In this document: piece after piece, positions 47,571 to 60,570 of the stretch
How positions within the stretch are numbered: the first letter of the stretch is position 1
Layout: each line of letters starts with the position of its first letter
Assembly (NCBI RefSeq): GCF_040939455.1
Contig: NC_134109.1
Location: 39,325,501-39,389,500 of the forward strand
Reading direction: 5' to 3'
Length of the DNA: 64,000 nucleotides
Origin: Microcebus murinus
Lineage: Eukaryota; Chordata; Mammalia; Primates; Cheirogaleidae
Made by a program: the position numbers and the translations under genes
Notes under the pieces: generated by a model
Told to the model about the DNA's origin: nothing
Seen by the model: only the letters and a program-made list of their open reading frames with translations
Databases searched by the model: none

Positions 47571-50500
47571 TTAAACCTCATTTTAATTGCTTTCCTGATC
47601 AAACCTACAAATGACAGTCAACAATCAAAGTTGTGTCATCCCTTCCTTCCCCTAACTCTGCCCCTTTGGAGGGAATAGTAAAAACATAATGGAGTAAAAA
47701 AAAAAGTTATGACTAATCTACCAACCAGTGACACATTAGTGACTACTATAACATAAGGATGATTTATGGTGCTTAAATTAATTTCATTTTGAATTTCAGA
47801 AAAATAGAATTTTCTTAACTTTTAAAAAACACAACACCTTGTTTTTCACTTTAAAACAACCTTCTCTTCTTGCCTTCAGTATTATCTCCTTTTCTTTCCC
47901 TCCACATTTCCTTTTCTTCTTCCTCCCTTGCCAAATAGAAAAATGCCAATTTCATTAAATGACTCCATGTTAAAGTCTCAAGAAAACCACAGATTCTAAG
48001 ATTAAAAAGTATACTCATTTTCACATAAAGTATTCAAATTTTTATACCTGAACAAATGACTTTTTGAACAGAAGTGTTTGACATTCGGTCCAAGAAACTA
48101 AAATATCAAGATAGTTCCAAGAGACGAACCAACCATGTGATCTTCAACAATTGCTACTGCATTCATCCTCATCTCAAATTATGGACACTTGCCCTCCAGG
48201 AAGTTTCCTTCTTGGAACCCTGCTCTTCTTGAGATGAAGCTTTTACTGACACTGTGGGTCCTGTCAGGTGCCAAATCCATCTGGTCGTGGAGCAGGCAAA
48301 CCTCTCTGAATGTCAAGTTGAACCAATAACACTGACAGTCACCGTAGCGTTAACCTTGAACAAGGATATTTATACATGCACATGTAATACATTTAAAATC
48401 ATGTTGTCATTCAATAGTCCAGCCTATTTGATATGTTGCAAGAGTCAGGACAGAGCACATGGCAAACAAATGCTTATGAAATGCAGGGATGCAGAAGTCA
48501 ATGACTTCAGACTTTTCTAAGAGTATTTACAGAAGCCCTAGAGCAGAAAGTAGTGTGGGACCAATTATTTAAAACAAAACTAAAGAAAAGAAACGAAGCA
48601 AACATTCTGATTTCAACCATAAAATAATATGGAAGAAAGACACCCAGCAAGCTTCCTTTCTGTGATCCAGGCATAGAAGCAGTTTCATTGCTATTATTAA
48701 ATGCTAAGACTTCTTTTATTAAGGATCATTGTTGCAGGGTGTCTACTGAAACACATCAAGAAAGGTGGACAGTTATAAAAGTCAAATTTATATCAATTAC
48801 ATGAAGACATATTTGCTATGCCTTTTAAACTATGACTAAAAAGTCACTAGCTAAGGTACCTCTACTATTTCTAATCACTAGAAAATTTTAGTTTGTTAAG
48901 AATGTTCTGGAAACTTTTAGTTAAAAAATCTTTTCAGGTTGTTAGTAAGCAGTTAAAAGTTCAATGGCTAAAATAATAGAGAATAACTCTGCTCTTATGA
49001 CATACAATGAATCTTTGCAGAAATATTTTCTTCATTAAGTAGAATCAAATATATACATTCAAGATTAATATACTGAGAATTAGAAAAACAGTTCCTGGTT
49101 TCAGTGTGCTAACAGAAGGTACACATATAACCCCTCTGACCCTGAACAGTAACAAACTCTTCTAGTCAACCCTTCGATTTTTAAATACTAATACTGGACA
49201 ATTTTAGTCGATCGTTACCAAAATAAACACAAAGAGCAAAATACAAAAAAGATCTTCAAAAAAGGCGCAGCACAGCCACAGCCTAACCGAGTCTGAATGA
49301 CACCTAGAATGTTAGAATGCTCCATCACCTTTAACAAAGACTGTACTTCAGAACAATAATTATTTTCAGAGAATTCCTCAATGAGGTCTCACAGTCATAG
49401 ACCGAGGTGAAAAGAACTCTCTACTCGCCTAGCTCATGTATTAATAATTCAAAATAAATCCTTAAAATTATTTTCCCATCTTATCTTTAGTCTTTATTAT
49501 AATCCTGCCTTGAACATTTAAATTCATTATCATTCCCAGTCACTACTGGAATAACAGTTCTCTTAACAATGTCTAAGCAGCATGTTGATATGATACTAGA
49601 GCATCTGTATAAATTTGATTTGTATGTTATCAAACCTCACATTTGCAAATTTATTCAAATATATATAGCTTTTCTTTAAACCTGTCATCTGGTTCTAAGG
49701 AAACCCACTTAAATCATAAATAACGAGAGAAGTACCAAATACCGACTTGGTATCTGATCATTCAAGAATAACTTCAGAAACTATGAAATTGAACTAGATA
49801 AAACTGCCATTTTGGTAGATCAAAAATGGTCAAATATTGGAAATTTTGCTGATTCAAATTAATATCTGGAAAAACTTTTGTAGAGCTATAGAGAAAGTCA
49901 TAGAAGTGTTTTGGTCTGAAAGACCCCAAGCTTGTACCTAAATAAAAGCAGAGACATATAGTATGCTTTGCTAGTCCACTATTTATGTAATAGTACAAGT
50001 ATTAATATGGAACAAAATTTTACAAAAAGCTTTGCCATACTCTGAATCACTTAAGTTAGGATATTAGAACAAATGTAGACAACAGACAGCCAGTAGAGCA
50101 AAATCTTGCTAATATCTGGTAAGTGGTTGGTTTTGTATCAAGCAACAAAAGTTCTATGGAGGGCATACAAATCAAGTTTTCCAGGGTTGTTCATCAAAAA
50201 TTATAGTACTTTTTAACTAGAATAAAATTTGACTTCATGAGAAGTTTAATCTGAACTATTATATGATGACAAGGAAAGAGAGAAGAGTACTCCAATATTA
50301 GTTTCTCAGTAAAGAATTAAGGGAAAAAAATAACTGAAATAAACAATTAAAACCTACCTCAACACTCAAAAGAATAACCCCTCCCCCCAAAAACAAAACT
50401 GCAGGATACACTTTGACAAGTGAAGCAGTACCAGCAGTACCATTTATTTGATTTATACATAAATCAAATAAATCCTTATTTGCCTCAACCTTAGTTCTAA

Positions 50501-50751
50501 GAGTTGCTACCTTTCATTATAATGCCTCATTACTGTTTTCATTACACATTTTACAATAAACAAAATGAGCTCTTGCAGCTCATAGAATGTCACTTTTATC
50601 ACGAGTTCAATTCTAACATCCCTCTAATTATGGAAGGTATGACTAGATTTACTCAAACCTGTCACTTTCAGACATTAATGAACATACGATAGATGTAATA
50701 TAACCACTGATCAGAATTAGTAGAGGAAATAAACACCTCCTTTTCTGTATC

Positions 50752-50779
50752 CTACACACACATACACACACACACACAT
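50752..50779. repeat. (CA)n microsatellite in the PPM1A 3' UTR
   Basis: Short CA repeat with one TA interruption; read as TG in the transcript. Confidence 0.92.
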
Positions 50780-53700
50780 TTAAGGGCTATTTTGAAGCAG
50801 GCACTATACCACAGATCCTAGGTGAAGAAGTCCTTTCTCAGGACACTCCCAATTCCCAATCTCAACTCTTCAAGGGAGTAAGAAAAATATCATCTATTAG
50901 AAGACAGAAAAATGGGAATGTTCTTGCCAAAGAGAAACAACTCTTGATAATTTCTGGAATGTTTTCATGATAATAACCATCAACTTAAGCTTTTTGGCTT
51001 TCAGTAAATTTCCTAAAATTAGGAAGGGACAAGTCTAATTTAAATTGTGACTATCAGATTTAGCTCTTTAAGAAAATTAACAAGTTCAATTGAAAAAAAA
51101 TTGTCTTCAAGTCTTCCAACAGCTAATTTCAAAATTTCTTGGCAGTACAAAAATGCTGCTTACAATATCAAACAATCATAAATACACACACATTATTCAA
51201 TTGCCTGTTTATTTAGTGGCACCAGTTTTGCAAACTAGAAATTATTTCTACTTTTCATCTCAAATACAATCTGCAACCATTCACAGGCTGAATGCAATTT
51301 CTTCAATGGACTTGAAAACAAAAAGTACATTCTTAAAGTCAGAACTGAGTTCACATATTTTCTTTGGACCAGGAAATGATACATAATACAAAATACACAT
51401 TTATGGAATTTCTTTAAAAGTTTGGATCACCCAAACTGCAAACTGGATGAGTTACTGTGGAGAATTTTGTTACACATTGTGTTTAAGAAAAATATTTCTG
51501 CAATTGTATTAGTCTCATATTTATAGATTTTTAAAAAAATGATTCTATATATAATACCACATGCTTTTAACATGTACATGTCTCTGCACTCATAACATTT
51601 ACACTATTAAGTGAAATAAATCATTTCAAAAGTGAAATCAATCAGTATTGGGGCATATCACTACAAACAAGATATTTTTCTGCAAATAAGCTGTTTAAGT
51701 CAAGGGCTAATAATGTAAAACAAGCTGCTATGCTCCAAAATTCTCACAAATGGGAATTAAGTTGTAATTGAACATCTAATTTTGACAACAAATTAATAAC
51801 ATTCTTTCACTGTATTTATATCTTAGTACAAATCTCATAAACCATGTATTGGTGGTTTGTCCATGTTAGATTCTATTTTAACATTCTGTACAAGTAAATA
51901 CCTAATTCCTTAGAATCTGAAATGAATTGAACATTTAATGAACTCTAATACCAGGAAGCTCAAAATCTTAAAACCTGAGCAAGCTCTGACAGTTAAATGT
52001 GCTGTTAAAATAGTCCACCTGCACTTTGAAAGTCAAACACATTCAATTTGTTTTACCTCTTTTCTGTAGAATTTTAAACGTGGCAAGTCTTAGAGAAAGA
52101 TATTACCCTCCAAAACTAGTACAAATACTATGTTTTGTTTTGTTTACCCTTAATCATTCTTTCCCCCCAAATATAGTATTTTTTTAAAAGTATATTTTAA
52201 TATCAGATTATAGCCAGGCCCCCATCCACCTCTATCTTTTAAAGAGTGAAACAATTCCTTAACATTACCTTGAGATGTATGTATGGGCTTTGCAGGTAAA
52301 AGGATGATGCCCTAATATACTTTAGAATGGGACTTTAACCAAGGGGCCAATGAACCACTGCAATATCATAAACTTTAGGGAGTCATATATATTAGATGCA
52401 CTTTCCTGGGTGAGGGAGTCCCTAGGATTCATCAATCTCAAAGGGCCTGTGACCCCAAAGGATTAAGAACCATTGCTATTAATGAGTTTGTGCCATTCAC
52501 TATACTTAATTAGGATATAACTAATTTTGTCCTGCAGCTACCCAATCTCTTACACAAATCTACCTTACTTTAGATAGTACCATACAAATGCACACAGTAC
52601 TAAGTAGTATTTTACTGGATCAGGACTATGAAAAAGGAAAAGAAAAACTCTCAACAATTTTTCTAAACATTTAGTTTAATGAGAAAGCCATTAGTAGAAA
52701 ACTGGGTTTTAGAGCAATGAAAAGAAAGGAAGGGTTCAGTTTTGCATTAAAGAAGCATTACATTTTATTTTTCTCAGTTGTTTCTATGTTGAAGAATCAG
52801 TAAGTTTTATCATTATCTTCCTTGTTGGAAAAACCAAATTATCTGAAGCAACAAAGGTTGATTCTTACTGGTTTATGTGACAAACATACAGCCAGGTCCA
52901 AGGAAGACTTTCCTATGGCTTTTAAGAATTAAGAGTAATCCTCCCCCCTGCCCATCTTACTGCCATTTCTCCATTCCTTCATCTCTCAAGTTTTCTTATT
53001 TTCAGCCCAGTTTAACATAGTATTAATAATGTTAATTGGCCTTGATGAGGTAATGCACTCAGCTTTCTTGTTCAAGAAAATGGAATTGGCCTGTTTCGGT
53101 TTGAAAAAAAAAGGAGACACCATAAATGAAATAAAGGAAATGGGAGCAACATTTCATGCAGGATAAGTAAGAAAAAAAATGTCACTTAAACAAGTTACTA
53201 TGTCAACTTAAATAATCTTTTCCCATCTCATAAAAGTATAAGTTGTTAACTGCAATTTCAATACCATCTGAGTTTTTCTAATTAGCACTCCCACCTGCTG
53301 GTAATATAAATAGGAAAACAACGACAGCAGAGGCCACTAGCTTAATTACAAAAAACAGTTAAAAGGGAAAGAATCTATGTTGAGGTGAACAAAAGTGGAA
53401 AATGTTCATCTAACAACGAAGTGGAACAATGTCCCTCATCATTCCTGTAGAATATTCTATCAGTAACCACTAACATTTAACTGAGACTTATAATTTTGAC
53501 CAAGAAAATGATACAGTATTATACATTTTAAAAATGTATTCTTAAATATTTCAAGCATATTCCAAAGTAATATACAATTTAAAATACAAACCAAACACAT
53601 GGCACATTATTGAAGGAATAAGGTAAAATTAGGCTTCTAAAAATTTAAAATATAAAGATCTCCTATAAAGCCTAAAAGAAAAACTAATTAGAAGATTAGA

Positions 53701-56700
53701 TACTCAATTAAAAAATGGTCACCTCACTAGCAGTATCTGTAAGCAAAAGTATATGAAACTCCTTAAGGTCCCTTCAAAGAAAAACCTCAAATGAGAAACA
53801 TTTATATACTGAAATATTTACATATCTTTTCTAATACCAAATCCTAATACAATACTGTACAAAATATTTTAGCAAAGTATGAACTAAAAGTATACACCAT
53901 GAAATTCAAAATTAAAATAAAAAAATAAAAGAAAAAGCAGTACCCAATTTTATCAGCTCTTTCAGAAATCATAAGTTGAATTCCCAGATGAATTTGTCCA
54001 ATAAAGATGGGCAGTGAAATTTTAAAATATTAAAGCACAATAATCATTTGGCTAAAATTGGATATAATACTGGCAGTGTGTTATAAAGAACAGAGTTTTA
54101 CTTAAATAAGATAAATTTAGCTATTTATATTTTTAAATGCCATAAACTCAACCCCACCTGTATTTCTATGGCTGGAGAATCTAAGAAATCCATTACCTAT
54201 TTCTCTGATTTACTGCTATCAGCAGGAAGAGTAAAGGCCAATTGTTATAGGCAATCAAGCATGGACTTAAGCCTCATAAGTCCTATTTTATTCTTATGCT
54301 GGGCAAAATTTTCTTCTGAATGAGATTAACTTTGGTGAGAAGAAAATAAACAGAAGAAAAGTTCACAGGTGAATAAAGTACAAATAGGTTCTTCAAGGCA
54401 AGGGGGCCTGTTCAGGTAAGTACCTGGCAGATAATAAGTGGACAATTAACTATTTTTTAAATTAGTGATCCAGTTATAATATTAACATAACTAGATTATA
54501 AATTACGAACCTATTTATCTCTTTATAGTCCCCAGGTGCTTAGCCTAGAACAGTGTTTTGCAGATAATACTCAAAATATTTTGTGGAAAAGCTGAGTTAT
54601 TAGCTGGATTAACATATGGTCAAATAGATCACTAAAAGTACTGCTGTAATTCAGATTATTTGAATTACATAATTAATTTATTCCTTAATTCAAATTTCTT
54701 AACGTTATGAAGTTAGTATAAAAAATTAAGTGGCCCACAGCAGTTGCACAGTATTCTAGAAGTTAATCCACTACAATTAAAAATGTTTGAGATAGTTATA
54801 AAGCTGTGTATCACTTTGATTTTTAAAAGTCAATGCTAATACTTAGACTGCATTTGTAAAAGAATATTCCCCAAGAAAGTGGAAATTAGGAGATCATACC
54901 TTATTAAAACAGTAATAGATCAGTGAAATTTTTTAATGTTAGGGTAAAAAGAGCCTGCTATATAAAACTGAATTTCCTACTAAACACAGCAAATAAGACA
55001 TTTAAATGAAGGTGTATTTTGAATACTATATTACTGTCACATAACAACTTTTTCCCTCCAAAGAACATAGAACGCATCAAACATTTTTGAGGCATTGCCC
55101 TGAGATGCTAATTTGCACAAAAAAGGGGGGTGAGGGGTCAAGAATTTAAGTGGTACAAAAACGAAGTGCACAACAGAGGTGCAAAAGTGCCTTTAAAAAG
55201 TGTAGTTGGCTCTCCTTCCCCACTATTACCCCCAGGAATCAGGAACACATACAGTCTGCTGTTATAATGTGTACTTCCTTCCTGTATTTTTGTAATGAAA
55301 AATTATATCTAGTTTGGCAGTGCTGACTCATGTGGAAAAGATTTAGTCTTCTTAGATCATACTTAAATACAATTTTCTCACTTCCAAGCATAATTTCAAT
55401 AGTAATAATTTTAACAGAGGAATATTTTAATTTCCTTTTTGTTTAAAGACTCTTAAATTTAAAAAGGCTCTAAATATGCTGTTAGCAATTGAAATATAGC
55501 TTTCCATCACATACACTACTTGTAACTTAAATTTTGCATCTCAAAAGATTACACAGTCCAGTTCAAGGTTTTGCAATTTCTGGAACTAAAAATTTCATTC
55601 TACTTAAAAAATTAAGGAACTGGTTTGTTATAGGAGGGATTTTGCTTTCAGTACTAGTATGTCTGGTAATCAATTTACACTAGAAGCACTGGTATTCATT
55701 AAATGCACATTTAGATGCTTGCAAAGCCATAACTTAGAACATTATCATACTTCGCACTCTACCACAGATTTAGACATTAAGTATTTATTGTAAGTATGGA
55801 ATTGGTTCTGTAATTCCAACTGTTATGAATTTCTAAATATAAATAGTACTTCAGTTTTTCTTCATTCATGCTGGATTAAGATATAAATTAAATACAATTA
55901 AGTTACATTTAATCACCTCACAAATAAGAGGGATAATGAAAAGATTTTGCTGGTATGTAACTACTTAAATCTGAGACATTTCACATTACTTTTCCCACTA
56001 CTCCCCTAACTTTACATTAGTTTTAAGGCTATATATACAAATATGTATATTTCCAAGTTAGGGAAAAAACAAATATAACAAAATGGATTATACTAGCTTT
56101 TATACACAAAGTTTTGATTTTAAATTCAATGTTGTATTTTAGTCTTACATTTTAATAGTTTTCTAGTGGGGAATCTGCCTACTGAATGATTAAATTACAC
56201 GGTGATAAATACAACATTCAACTTAAAGAGACAAAAATACAGAAGGGCACAGAACAGTAGTCTTTTCAATGTGACAGATTTTAAAACTTACTTTCACATG
56301 CTTAATCAGAGGAATTTAAGCCTGAATTAAATTAGGTTTTTATATCTACAATTCTTTAAGCTTTGAAAGTTATTTTTAAAGGCCAACAGCTAAATATTAT
56401 CAACATGCTATATTTCAAATCACAAATACATCTTAACCACTTGGATTCTAAAGACATGGGCCAATTAAAAATCACAGGCAAACACACACTCACAAACACA
56501 CACATACACCCCTACCACAGACTGTTAGATTGTCAAACTTTGACAATTATTTTAATTAAACAGTAGGCAAATTCAAGCTGATGCACATCTTAATGAAAAA
56601 CAAGCAGCCCAAAAGAAACCTATTTAAAAAACAGATTAAGGAACAACAGAGACTCGAATCTTTTAGTCTTTCTAATGGCAGGGAAACAGTTCCATCTATG

Positions 56701-57687
56701 CCTTGAGTAACAGAGTTGTCCAATTAAAAGAGACTAACATCTTTTCCTATGAGAAACATCTCATTTACAATAGTATGGTGTTTTAAAAGGCCGGGGTAAG
56801 AGAGGAATTACACATACATGATTAAATTTCTTGTTTGTTAAATCAAGCTTTATTGATAAAATGGAATTCAGAATACCTTACTAGGAACAGCAGCAGGCCC
56901 AGCCAATCATGATAGCAAAAATGTGGCAGTCTCCTACTATATGTAGGAAGCTGCTGCTTATCAATTAGTAATTAAATGTAAGGACTTGTAAAAGAGGTGC
57001 AAAGAATCAAGGCATTTTAGCCCCAAGATTGGTATTCTTATGAATATACTGTATTACCTGCAATACTCATGGCAACAAGGAGAGAACATCCTGACAGTTA
57101 AATGAAGGGACCAGCTTTATGAACAATGCCAATCCCCTACCAAGAACATTTAGTTTTCAATAACTCCTTGGATGTTCAGGTTTGTAAGATTTTGAAATTA
57201 TTCTCCATAATCATGCGCACGTTTGAACATCTAGCTGAAGTGGCTGCTGCTCTCCCTGTCCCAACCCCAAGTCCAAACACAACATGACTTGAAAGGGCTA
57301 TATATCTGTTGCATCACACAACAAGCCAAACATTTCTTGTAACTTTGATAGTGATTTAAAGCAGTTCATAATTAAATATGAGCATTTTGTACAAGGACAA
57401 TTACACTTTACAAAAAAACAAAATCATACAACAAAAATTGCTGGAGTCTGATTTACAACATGAATTATGGTTTGAAATCACGTTTACATAAGTCTCAAAT
57501 TTACAAAAAAAAAAAAAAAATTCACTTCTGGGCTAGCTGTTGTACTGCTGAAGTTCTCTGGTGTAATTACTCTCACCCATGTCATATCCCCTTCCTTAAA
57601 GTTGAGGATGGATGTTAAAAGGTCAACGAAGTTGAGCTGTACTCTCCTTTGGAGGTGAAGGTAAACTCCATGGCTAGATGAGCAGTT

Positions 57688-57717
57688 TTACCACATATCA
57701 TCAGTTGATGTAGAGTC
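57688..57717 (-). CDS. PPM1A: PPM1A last coding segment with stop codon
   Basis: The acceptor AG is at 57719-57718. Nine codons follow, reading DSTSTDDMW, then TAA at 57690-57688. This is the known C-terminus of the 382-residue PP2C-alpha isoform. The phase follows on from the previous exon, which ends at a codon boundary. No other open frame of note starts in this exon, so what lies downstream is untranslated. Alternative isoforms with other C-termini are known for the gene, but I see no evidence here for or against them. Confidence 0.96.
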   Translation of the reverse strand, partial: DSTSTDDMW

Positions 57718-58703
57718 CTTTATAAAAGGAAACAAACAAAACAAGGGACTAAATTAAAGCTTAGAGGTGCCAAAATACACTACTTTCTGGATAATACAGA
57801 AAGATAAGGTTTTATAAAGTTGACTTTTAGAATACAAATCTTTTAAAACATATATAAGCATGTGTGTATATGATATAGCAATATTTAATCTGTTCAAAGA
57901 ATTAACTCTTTGTTTCGTTTTTGGAAAATATTTAAAATATGGTTTTACAGTGAGTTTGACCAAATGTATTACTAAATCAATAAAGCTACTAAAAATAATT
58001 TTCTTTTTTATAAACCCCAATTTTTAGAACACCACTTTTATAACCTTTTATGGTATCAGAAAAGATTAAGATCTCAGATAATATGAAATTTGAGGAAGCT
58101 TCATAACACAATACAGAAAATATTTCAGAACAGTGCCCAAATGATTTTAAGTTACTACTTTTCTATAAACATCTTGCAATAGAAAATTTAATTGGATAAT
58201 ATGGCATTTTAATGTCTATTTATATAAACCTAATACTCTACATTAATATTTAAATGAAATATATAGTTCAGGATGCTTGACAAAGGTATTTTCAACCATA
58301 AAAACTATTTATTAGAGACAGACATTCTGATGTTCTGCTGCAGCTGCTTATAACATTCAGAGTAATTTAAAATTCTGAGTAGAGATATTATTCCCATTCA
58401 AAAAAAAAATTAGTGGAGGCAAACCTTCTGAAGTTGATTGCTTGCAGACTCTTAAAAAAAAACTAGCATGATTCAAAAGGACTTTTTCCTTTTTTGAGAG
58501 AGGTGGCCACTCACCATGATTATGTCCTCAATCACTAGAACTGTGGTGCAGGCAGAGATCAGAGCAAGCAGAGTTCAGAGCAATCAATCAGGGGTGTGTG
58601 TAAAAGAATGGGTACAGTGAACAGCTCTGCAAAAACAGGTAGGCAGGATATGCATTTAGAGTGGAGGGGAAGGTAAAGCAGAGGGAGCTAAAATGCTACT
58701 TAC
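57718..58703 (-). other. PPM1A: PPM1A last intron
   Basis: GT-AG intron of 986 bp between the NDDT exon and the terminal exon. The acceptor context is TTTCCTTTTATAAAG. It is AT-rich, with no recognised repeat or coding content. A minus-strand open frame of 88 codons at 57754-58020 is intronic and has no recognisable family. Confidence 0.9.
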
Positions 58704-58761
58704 AGTGTCGTCATTTTTGTAAGGATTCAGTCTATTGTAAACGGCTTCAATTACATTCCGC
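58704..58761 (-). CDS. PPM1A: PPM1A penultimate coding exon
   Basis: This is a 58-bp minus-strand exon. Its acceptor AG is at 58763-58762 and its donor GTAAGT starts at 58703. One base completes the Lys codon split with the upstream exon; then come 19 codons reading [19 protein letters not shown]. The reading phase matches both neighbours exactly. PPM1B has [14 protein letters not shown] at this point followed by a long acidic tail, so the Asn and the NPYKNDDT ending point to PPM1A. The segment belongs to the C-terminal helical domain thought to help substrate choice rather than catalysis. Its small size explains why an ORF scan misses it. Confidence 0.96.
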
Positions 58762-60461
58762 CTAAATTTTAAAAAATGCAGAAAATTAATTATTTGGAAA
58801 GCACACATTGCCTAATAATTTACAGCCAGGTGTTTATTAAAATTTCAGAGATTATTTTACAATCTTACACTTAGAAATTATTTTAGTTCTATTTCTTGCT
58901 GTCAATTAGCAAGTCCCACTTTAAGATATTTGAGTCCCAACATTAAAGTAGAGGTAAATTTACTCTAAAATGTTAACATTCCACCAAACCAGTTTAGAAG
59001 GCTAAAAATCATGGTTTTTTAAAAAAAGTCTATATGGTTTACTTCTATTTGAACTGGATTAAAGTGGTCTTGAGTCAGCAATGGCTATCCTGTTTTTAAG
59101 ATATAATACTAATATATACTAGTTAAAAGGGGCATCTTAGTTTTGAAATAGAAATAACTTCATCTATTGTTGTAAAATAATTCAGATATATTTTAAAGTT
59201 TCTACTTTTCCTAATCCTCCTTTTGAAAGCTCTATTAAAACTGAAATGTCAAATATGACATTTCCATGACAAGTCTAGGAGTTAGTTTTTGAGTATGTTT
59301 TATTAAAAAATCTATAGTGGTATTTATAAGTTACAGCCTCCCTGCTTCCAAAATGGATTTGAAGTAGTTTTATTGATACTGATTTCATCAAAAGTCACAT
59401 AAAAAAATGTTTCCAAAAAATAAAAACTTCAAACAGGAACTTTTATACTACAACCACTATTTAGTGAAATTATTACAAACAACATGGCTATACTTGCAAA
59501 ACAGTGGAGAATCAAGAAAGTTAGTCAATAATATTTTTTTGTAGGTCAATTATATGAGTATTTGAGGAAAAACTGTTTTAAGCCTTGATTTAAAAAATTG
59601 CTTCAATTCTCAGTTATGTAAAGGTGTAGGCTTAATATTTAACACAAATTAGTCCAGTTCTGAGTGGAAATGAAAAAGAAAAATATGCATCCTCCTATAT
59701 CTTCTCTGACACCAAAACCCAACTAACCAGCAATCAATAACTTTTAAAAATGCTGGGAAAATCAGATATAGAAACATGGCCCAGATAAACTAAGATAATC
59801 TTTGGGGTATTATGTTTTCCAGAGTTTGACAAAAACAAATTATAATACTACTGACACTTAGAATTTTGCAGTTCTGTGTAATTCAGTTTAAAAAATTTTT
59901 TCATTATATTATCTCATTTATGCTCTATGAGGAAAATCAACGTCACCCAAACTTCCACTAAGGACAGCCCTCAGAATACGCTGACTTCCACACTAGAAAA
60001 AAAATTTTTTTCCTTGGGGTCAAGGTGTTTTATTACGAAAATAGAATAAGAACTTTGAAAATGAAATAATCCTCTCTAATTTAATGAAAATTTTTAAATT
60101 TTTTTATTGTTTTCTGTGTGTGAGTTATATGCAACTTGAAAAATAGTTCACTCGGCTCCCAAGGTGAGGAGATGTGTGCATTACATACACTTCATGAGGC
60201 CCTGGGCTCAAAACTAACATGAATTAAATGCAATTCACATGGCAGTTAATGTGTTGTTAGAAAAAATAATATCCTCATGTCTATTCTAAACAAGCACCAG
60301 ATATCTTAATACTAAAAAGCACTGAAATCACAGATTAAATATTTTAAAAACACAGATAAGTACATCACTTTAGAAATTAGGTAAACACACATTTGATTAA
60401 TGGACATCTAAAATTTTCATATACTGACATAAAGTGTAAGAATGTGCAGAATGTAACTTAC
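58762..60461 (-). other. PPM1A: PPM1A intron between the last two internal exons
   Basis: GT-AG intron of 1700 bp, with donor GTAAGT at 60461 and acceptor at 58762. It is AT-rich and I see no repeat insertion or second gene in it. The polypyrimidine tract at the acceptor is weak (minus strand AAAATTTAG). Confidence 0.9.
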
Positions 60462-60570
60462 TTGCTTGCCAATTCACCCCCTGGTGGGAGGCTGGGGATG
60501 TTCTCACTCGCTAATGTGCGCATCACATGGACTAAGTCGGGGACGCCTTCCCCCTGCTTCTTTATGATTT
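60462..60570 (-). CDS. PPM1A: PPM1A internal coding exon (C-terminal helical domain)
   Basis: This is a 109-bp exon read on the minus strand. The acceptor AG lies at 60572-60571 and the donor GTAAGT starts at 60461. It opens with the last two bases of a Glu codon, holds 35 full codons, and ends with two bases of a Lys codon. The translation contains [15 protein letters not shown] and [14 protein letters not shown], which I recognise as the part of PP2C-alpha after the catalytic core. The protein is a Mg/Mn-dependent Ser/Thr phosphatase of cytosol and nucleus, known to act on SMAD2/3, AMPK and stress-kinase pathway proteins. If the protein has the usual 382 residues, this exon covers about 318-353. 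The metal-binding residues are in exons outside the window. The paralogue PPM1B is similar here, but the downstream exons decide for PPM1A. Confidence 0.95.

Larger units (their letters stand above)
47545..57687 (-). other. PPM1A: PPM1A 3' untranslated region, about 10 kb
   Basis: From the stop codon leftward, the sequence is uniformly AT-rich for about 10 kb. I see no Alu, L1, MIR or DNA-transposon copy in it, while the DNA on its left is packed with them. The left edge is set by a minus-strand AATAAA (plus TTTATT at 47565-47570) with a U/GU-rich stretch just past it (minus CTGTTTATTGGTT). An ancient repeat and a MER5A remnant begin right after that point. Other hexamers inside, for example at 56849-56854, could give shorter transcripts. 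Four exact Pumilio-type sites (TGTANATA on the minus strand) lie at 48534-48541, 49050-49057, 53815-53822 and 56032-56039. The exact end is inferred, not shown. Confidence 0.75.

Noticed and set aside
57688..60570. Assignment to PPM1B instead of PPM1A
   Set aside because: PPM1B shares the RNVIEAVY region but continues with NPH and a long acidic tail. Here the exons end with NPYKNDDT and DSTSTDDMW, the PPM1A ending.
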